This document shows, piece after piece, positions 6,535 to 9,535 of a DNA stretch of 9,535 bases. The position numbers were made by a program, and so were the translations under genes. The notes below the pieces were generated by a model. That model made no database searches. It was given only the letters and a program-made list of their open reading frames with translations, and had not been told where the DNA came from. Source of the DNA: Actinomycetes bacterium. GTDB taxonomy: Bacteria > Actinomycetota > Acidimicrobiia > Acidimicrobiales > Acidimicrobiaceae. How positions within the stretch are numbered: the first letter of the stretch is position 1; each line of letters opens with the position of its first letter. The DNA is taken from the NCBI GenBank assembly GCA_021823385.1, contig JAKAOC010000052.1:1-9535 (forward strand). Reading direction: 5' to 3'.

Positions 6535-7838
6535 GCCCGGCCTCCGTGTGACTCTTCATCTGCGGAAATCCCGAGCCAGGCCAGCGTCGCAACCACCAGG
6601 GCCTGTACCCCGGTGTCCAACGTTGGCTGGATCACCGGTGCGAAGAGCGCCGAATGGTTCACCGGAACCTCCTGGGACAGGCGGCCGGCCTCTTCGGCCC
6701 TCCGGTACAGCTCGGGATCCGTCCCACCAATTCCCCAATAGCAGTAGGGAGACCCCAGAGCGTTTGGAATGTCGCTGAAGTCCTCGCTGGCCGACTGTGC
6801 CGGCAGAACCAGAGCCCTCTCCCCGAAGAACGCTCCGAACGCCTCGGCAACCCTTGCGGTCGCATCCGCGTCGTTATCCGTGAGCGGGAATTGGTCGAAG
6901 AGCTCATAGGTCGCGGCCTTGGGAGACCCCGATGCCTGGCACTCGCCTTCCACGATCCGATGGATCGCCTCCAGGACGGCGCTTCGCGTCTCGGCGCTGT
7001 AGGTGCGGATGTTGAGCTCGATCACGGCATGGTCGGATATGACGTTGCTCTTGGTTCCCGCCTGCAGCTTCCCCACGGTCAGCACCACCGGCTCTCCAGG
7101 GCGCGTCTCTCGCGCCACCACCGTCTGCAGGCGCACGACGATCATGGCCGCGAGGACGACCGGGTCCACGGACGCCTGGGGCATCGAACCGTGCGCTCCG
7201 AGCCCGTAGACGGTGATGCGCATGCTGTCCGCAGCCGAAAGGGTCGGACCTGCATGTGTCCCCACCACACCGGCCGGCGCGGCCAGGACGTGCTGGGCGA
7301 GCGCGACATCGACGCTCGGCACCAGCTCGGCCAAGCCACTCTCGATCATGCCTCGTGCACCGTCTCCCGTCTCTTCGGCCGGCTGGAAGACGAAGACGAC
7401 GTCCCCGGCCCAAGCCTCGCGATGCGAGGCGAGCAGGTGCGCCGCGCCCAGCAGGCATGCGACGTGAACGTCATGCCCGCAGGCGTGCATGACCGGCACC
7501 TCTTTACCGGCTGAATCGGTCGCCACCTGCTTACTGGCATAACTCAGGCCGGTGGCTTCGGCTACCGGCAGGGCGTCCATGTCCGCCCTTAGAAGCACCG
7601 TGGGCCCTTCCCCGTTCCGGAGCAGGCCCACAACCCCGGTGCCGCCGACCCCTTCGTGCACGGAGACGCCGGAGACCTCCAAGCGCCTGGCGACTTTGCC
7701 CGCCGTCCGAACCTCCTGATGGGAAAGCTCGGGATTCTCGTGGAGGTCCCGGTAGAAATCCTCGACCCACCCCCGTACGCCCTCCAAGCCGGAGAGGACC
7801 GAGGTGACCGAAGAGGATGCTTGAGGAGGAGTGGTCAT
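6531..7838 (-). CDS. M20D-family amidohydrolase (hippurate / N-acyl-amino-acid hydrolase type)
   Basis: This 435-residue cytoplasmic metalloenzyme is predicted to cleave an acyl group from an amino acid, as hippurate hydrolase, N-acyl-amino-acid amidohydrolase and IAA-amino-acid hydrolase do. From the ATG at 7838 the signatures are RDLHENPELSHQE (30-42), LLRADMDALPV (82-92), the metal site M117-H-A-C120-G-H122-D, FQPAEE (151-156), H183, the dimerisation-domain H216 in GLGAHGSMP, QSASEDFS (348-355) and H395 in VNHSALFAP. All expected metal and catalytic residues are present. An open frame continues 43 codons upstream but shows no family resemblance. ATG 7838 is favoured because the hydrolase fold begins soon after and a TACAAT box ends 6 nt before it, implying a leaderless message. 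The TGA stop overlaps the TTG start of the TRIC-family gene. Exact substrate is not known. Confidence 0.92.
   Translation of the reverse strand: MTTPPQASSSVTSVLSGLEGVRGWVEDFYRDLHENPELSHQEVRTAGKVARRLEVSGVSVHEGVGGTGVVGLLRNGEGPTVLLRADMDALPVAEATGLSYASKQVATDSAGKEVPVMHACGHDVHVACLLGAAHLLASHREAWAGDVVFVFQPAEETGDGARGMIESGLAELVPSVDVALAQHVLAAPAGVVGTHAGPTLSAADSMRITVYGLGAHGSMPQASVDPVVLAAMIVVRLQTVVARETRPGEPVVLTVGKLQAGTKSNVISDHAVIELNIRTYSAETRSAVLEAIHRIVEGECQASGSPKAATYELFDQFPLTDNDADATARVAEAFGAFFGERALVLPAQSASEDFSDIPNALGSPYCYWGIGGTDPELYRRAEEAGRLSQEVPVNHSALFAPVIQPTLDTGVQALVVATLAWLGISADEESHGGRA
6541..6545 (-). promoter_or_regulatory. Shine-Dalgarno that fixes the TTG start of the TRIC gene
   Basis: GGAGG on the minus strand lies 6 nt before the TTG at 6534, inside the last codons of the amidohydrolase gene. 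This ideal spacing, with the 4 nt TTGA overlap, is the main reason to accept a rare TTG start. Confidence 0.7.
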
Positions 7839-7844
7839 GGCCAG

Positions 7845-7850
7845 ATTGTA
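7845..7850 (-). promoter_or_regulatory. -10 box of the amidohydrolase-TRIC operon
   Basis: TACAAT (5 of 6 to the -10 consensus) lies on the minus strand 6 nt before the ATG at 7838, so transcription should start at or beside the ATG. No Shine-Dalgarno is present upstream of that ATG, as expected for a leaderless message. The -35 region (about 7868-7874) is a poor match. Confidence 0.5.
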
Positions 7851-7990
7851 GCCAGCGGCGGCATTCCCGTTCCGTAACGCGCGCCTTCTCATGCCCGAGG
7901 CAAAGCGGCACGGGCCGGCTCGGGAGGCTCGCTGTTGCGCACAGGTGTCACTCCTCCTGCCGTACAACGCGCCGGTGCGGGCATCTCCAA

Positions 7991-8191
7991 ATGAAAAGAT
8001 TCACCACCGATGAACCGTCGAGGCCATCGTGCCCAAGTTGCGGCTCGCCCGGGACGGCGGGCGCGATTTTCGGAACGAATCAAGACCGATCGTGCTGCGG
8101 CCGATATTTCTCCTGTAACGCCGGGGGACGAAGGTGGATTTCGGCTCAATGGATGCAAGCTCCCGTGGTGCCAACAGCCCGACTTCGGTGA
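7991..8191 (+). CDS. Possible small cysteine-rich protein (doubtful)
   Basis: A 66-residue reading frame from ATG 7991 contains C14-P-S-C17-G and then S34-C35-C36-G-R-Y-F-S-C41. This recalls zinc-ribbon proteins (CPxCG ... CxxCGxxF), but the second knuckle lacks the usual two residues between its cysteines. It fills the divergent gap and overlaps the first 58 nt of the GAF-EAL gene in another frame. Against it: no Shine-Dalgarno, no clear promoter, only modest third-position GC, and a hairpin inside it. It may be a decayed gene or chance. No function is assigned. Confidence 0.22.
   Translation: MKRFTTDEPSRPSCPSCGSPGTAGAIFGTNQDRSCCGRYFSCNAGGRRWISAQWMQAPVVPTARLR
8046..8070 (+). terminator. Terminator- or attenuator-like hairpin in the GAF-EAL leader
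   Basis: CGCCCG-GGACGG-CGGGCG forms a perfect 6 bp GC stem with a 6 nt loop (8046-8063), followed after CGA by TTTT (8067-8070). It lies about 64 nt upstream of the GAF-EAL start on the same strand. The T-run is short and offset, so termination would be weak at best; a leader attenuator is possible. Such stems also arise by chance in GC-rich DNA. Confidence 0.3.
8123..8128 (+). promoter_or_regulatory. Ribosome site candidate that favours the GTG start of GAF-EAL
   Basis: GGGGGA ends 5 nt before the GTG at 8134, good spacing for a moderate Shine-Dalgarno. For the alternative ATG at 8149 the nearest purine run (AAGGTGG) is 11 nt away. An in-frame TAA at 8116-8118 rules out any earlier start. 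Confidence 0.45.
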
Positions 8192-9435
8192 TGCAGCGCA
8201 TTGCCGATGAAGCAGTGGATCTGGTTGCCGGGGCGGAGGGTGCCGCGCTCGAGTTCTTAAACGACGATTACCTTTTTTACGTCTGTGGCTCCGGCTGTCT
8301 TTCCTCAGCGGTAGGAACCAGGGTCGATCGCCGGGCCGGGTTGGCGGGAAGAGCGCTCGACTCCCTTTCCACCCTGCACTGCGAGGACGTGTACAACGAT
8401 CCGCGTGCCGACCTCGATGCGAGCAGCGCCCTCGGCCTCAGGTCGATGGTCTGCCTTCCCCTGTATGACCACGGAATGGCCCTGGGCGTCCTGGAGGTCG
8501 GATCTTCAGCGCCCGGCGCGTTCACCAAGGATGATGTCGCACTTCTGAGCGGCGTGGCCGACTTCGTCTCGGCCACCGTAGCCCTTGCGGCCGCCGCCTC
8601 GCCCTCGGACGACCGGGCCACGGGGCCGAATCCGGGAGCCCAACCCACGGCGGCCCTTCGGGCAAGCCAGACGGCCCGCTTCATTGCCAACGTGACCTGG
8701 CCGGGACTGGCAAACGAACTCGAAGCCGGCCGGCGCATCCGCGCCATCATCGACAACGAAGAGTACTCGCCCCTCTTCCAGCCCGTTGTCCAGCTGGAGA
8801 GCAGGGAGCTGATTGGCGCGGAAGCCCTCACCCGCTTTCATGCCACCCCGTATCGCTCGCCTGACCTGTGGTTCGCCGAGGCGCATCGCATCGGACTCGG
8901 TGTGGACCTCGAACTGGCTGCTGCGCGCCGAGCGCTCGCCTTCCTTCCTCAGCTGCCCGCCTCAGGCAGGCTGGCGCTCAACTTCGGGCCTGACACGCTG
9001 GAAGACCCGCGACTCGCAGAGTTGATCGCCTCGAGCGAACCGACCAGACTGGTCGTCGAACTGACCGAGCACGACGCGATCGAGAGCTACCCCCGGCTGC
9101 GCGCATCAATCATGGAGCTGCGCCAAACCGGCGTCGGGTTCGCTCTCGACGACGTCGGCACCGGGTTTTCGAACCTCGCCCACATAATCAACTTCGCTCC
9201 CGACATCATCAAACTCGACATCGAGCTGGTCCGCGGAATCGACATCGATCCGGTACGTCGCAGCCTCGCGCGCGCAATGGTCTCTTTGGCCCAGGAAACC
9301 GGGGCGGAGGTGGTGGCAGAGGGGGTCGAGCGCGAGGAGGAACGCGAGGCGCTTCTAGCAGTAGGCGTGCGTAGGGGGCAGGGCTTCCTGTTCGGCAGGC
9401 GTGCGCCCGCCGATTCCCGGCTCTTCAGCTTTTAG
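8134..9435 (+). CDS. GAF-EAL protein, predicted cyclic-di-GMP phosphodiesterase
   Basis: This 433-residue soluble protein joins an N-terminal GAF sensor domain (about 16-153) to a C-terminal EAL domain (about 198-428) through a polar linker. It should hydrolyse cyclic-di-GMP to pGpG under control of a ligand or redox signal. The EAL catalytic set is complete: E230 in GAEALTRF, N283 in LALNFGP, E309 in VVELTE, D339-D340 in ALDDVGTGFSNL, K360 in IIKLDIE, E396 in VAEGVE and Q416 in GQGFLFGR. The second acidic motif is DDVGTG where most members have DDFGTG. There is no GGDEF domain, so it is a dedicated degrader. The GAF domain contains C51, C55, C83 and C107. No signal peptide or membrane helix is seen, so it is cytoplasmic. 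GTG 8134 is chosen on ribosome-site spacing; ATG 8149 (5 codons shorter) is possible. It is divergent from the amidohydrolase and stands alone. Confidence 0.92.
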   Translation: MDFGSMDASSRGANSPTSVMQRIADEAVDLVAGAEGAALEFLNDDYLFYVCGSGCLSSAVGTRVDRRAGLAGRALDSLSTLHCEDVYNDPRADLDASSALGLRSMVCLPLYDHGMALGVLEVGSSAPGAFTKDDVALLSGVADFVSATVALAAAASPSDDRATGPNPGAQPTAALRASQTARFIANVTWPGLANELEAGRRIRAIIDNEEYSPLFQPVVQLESRELIGAEALTRFHATPYRSPDLWFAEAHRIGLGVDLELAAARRALAFLPQLPASGRLALNFGPDTLEDPRLAELIASSEPTRLVVELTEHDAIESYPRLRASIMELRQTGVGFALDDVGTGFSNLAHIINFAPDIIKLDIELVRGIDIDPVRRSLARAMVSLAQETGAEVVAEGVEREEEREALLAVGVRRGQGFLFGRRAPADSRLFSF

Positions 9436-9535
9436 CGGGGTGGGGTGCGCATTTCCTGACGCGCGATCCCGCTTTGAGAAGCTCGAACCGGTTCCCTCTT
9501 GACTCACGTGCGAAATGCTCGGTTGCTGTGTGCGC
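9436..9535. other. Intergenic tail after GAF-EAL
   Basis: The last 100 nt contain no supported gene. A perfect 10 bp palindrome GAACCGGTTC (9485-9494) lies 4 nt before TTGACT (9499-9504), a possible -35 box on the plus strand, but no matching -10 is seen 16-18 bp downstream. A T-tailed terminator hairpin for GAF-EAL is not evident. Confidence 0.4.

Larger units (their letters stand above)
7839..8133. other. Divergent intergenic region between amidohydrolase and GAF-EAL genes
   Basis: About 295 nt separate the two divergent starts, the longest gap in the window. It holds the amidohydrolase -10 box (7845-7850), most of a possible small cysteine-rich reading frame (7991 onward) and a GC stem followed by TTTT (8046-8070). 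I found no convincing -35/-10 pair for the plus-strand gene and no match to a cyclic-di-GMP riboswitch. The local sequence looks less GC-rich than the flanking genes. Confidence 0.6.

Noticed and set aside
5656..6741. 361-codon open frame opposite the TRIC gene and the gap beside it
   Set aside because: It has no recognisable domain, spans the ends of two real genes and the exporter promoter, and has biased antisense composition.
7839..8133. Cyclic-di-GMP riboswitch upstream of the GAF-EAL gene
   Set aside because: The conserved GEMM core segments and tetraloop receptor were not found by eye.
1..9535. CRISPR arrays, insertion sequences, attachment sites, tRNA or rRNA genes
   Set aside because: No regularly spaced direct repeats, transposase or integrase frames, or cloverleaf and rRNA signatures were seen on either strand.

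Overview
The window is high-GC bacterial chromosome with dense, mostly co-directional genes, short gaps and several GTG/TTG starts. It is most likely from an actinobacterium (Actinomycetota). The site-2 protease closely resembles mycobacterial Rip3 in layout, the ArsR repressor resembles mycobacterial KmtR, and at least three genes look leaderless (a -10 box 6-7 nt before the start codon). This assignment comes from recalled families, not from a search.

Layout: eight genes run on the minus strand, and one large gene runs on the plus strand at the right end. Read in the direction of transcription (right to left) they are: an M20-family amidohydrolase (7838-6531) overlapping by 4 nt a TRIC/UPF0126 membrane protein (6534-5884); an ABC-2 type exporter, ATPase (5771-4749) plus permease (4752-4018), joined by an ATGA overlap; an ArsR/SmtB metal sensor (3917-3546) 2 nt before a cation diffusion facilitator (3543-2620); a Rip3-like intramembrane protease with two CBS domains (2453-1308); an AcuI/YhdH-type acrylyl-CoA reductase (1215-226); and the first 67 codons of a thioredoxin (201 to the left edge). 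Divergent from the amidohydrolase, a GAF-EAL protein (8134-9435) is a predicted cyclic-di-GMP phosphodiesterase with a complete catalytic residue set.

How the genes work together: three two-gene operons are clear (amidohydrolase-TRIC, ABC ATPase-permease, ArsR-CDF). The ArsR-CDF pair is a self-contained metal-efflux unit. The M20-TRIC pair suggests hydrolysis of an N-acyl amino acid plus transport of a substrate or product. The other genes look like unrelated housekeeping or stress functions placed side by side.

The most interesting signal is regulatory. A perfect 7+7 bp inverted repeat (ATACCCC-CT-GGGGTAT, 211-226) lies between the -35 and -10 boxes of an apparently leaderless thioredoxin promoter. 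It has the form of an operator for the CsoR/CstR/RcnR/FrmR (DUF156) repressors, so the thioredoxin may respond to copper, persulfide or formaldehyde. No mobile element, CRISPR array, tRNA or rRNA was seen.
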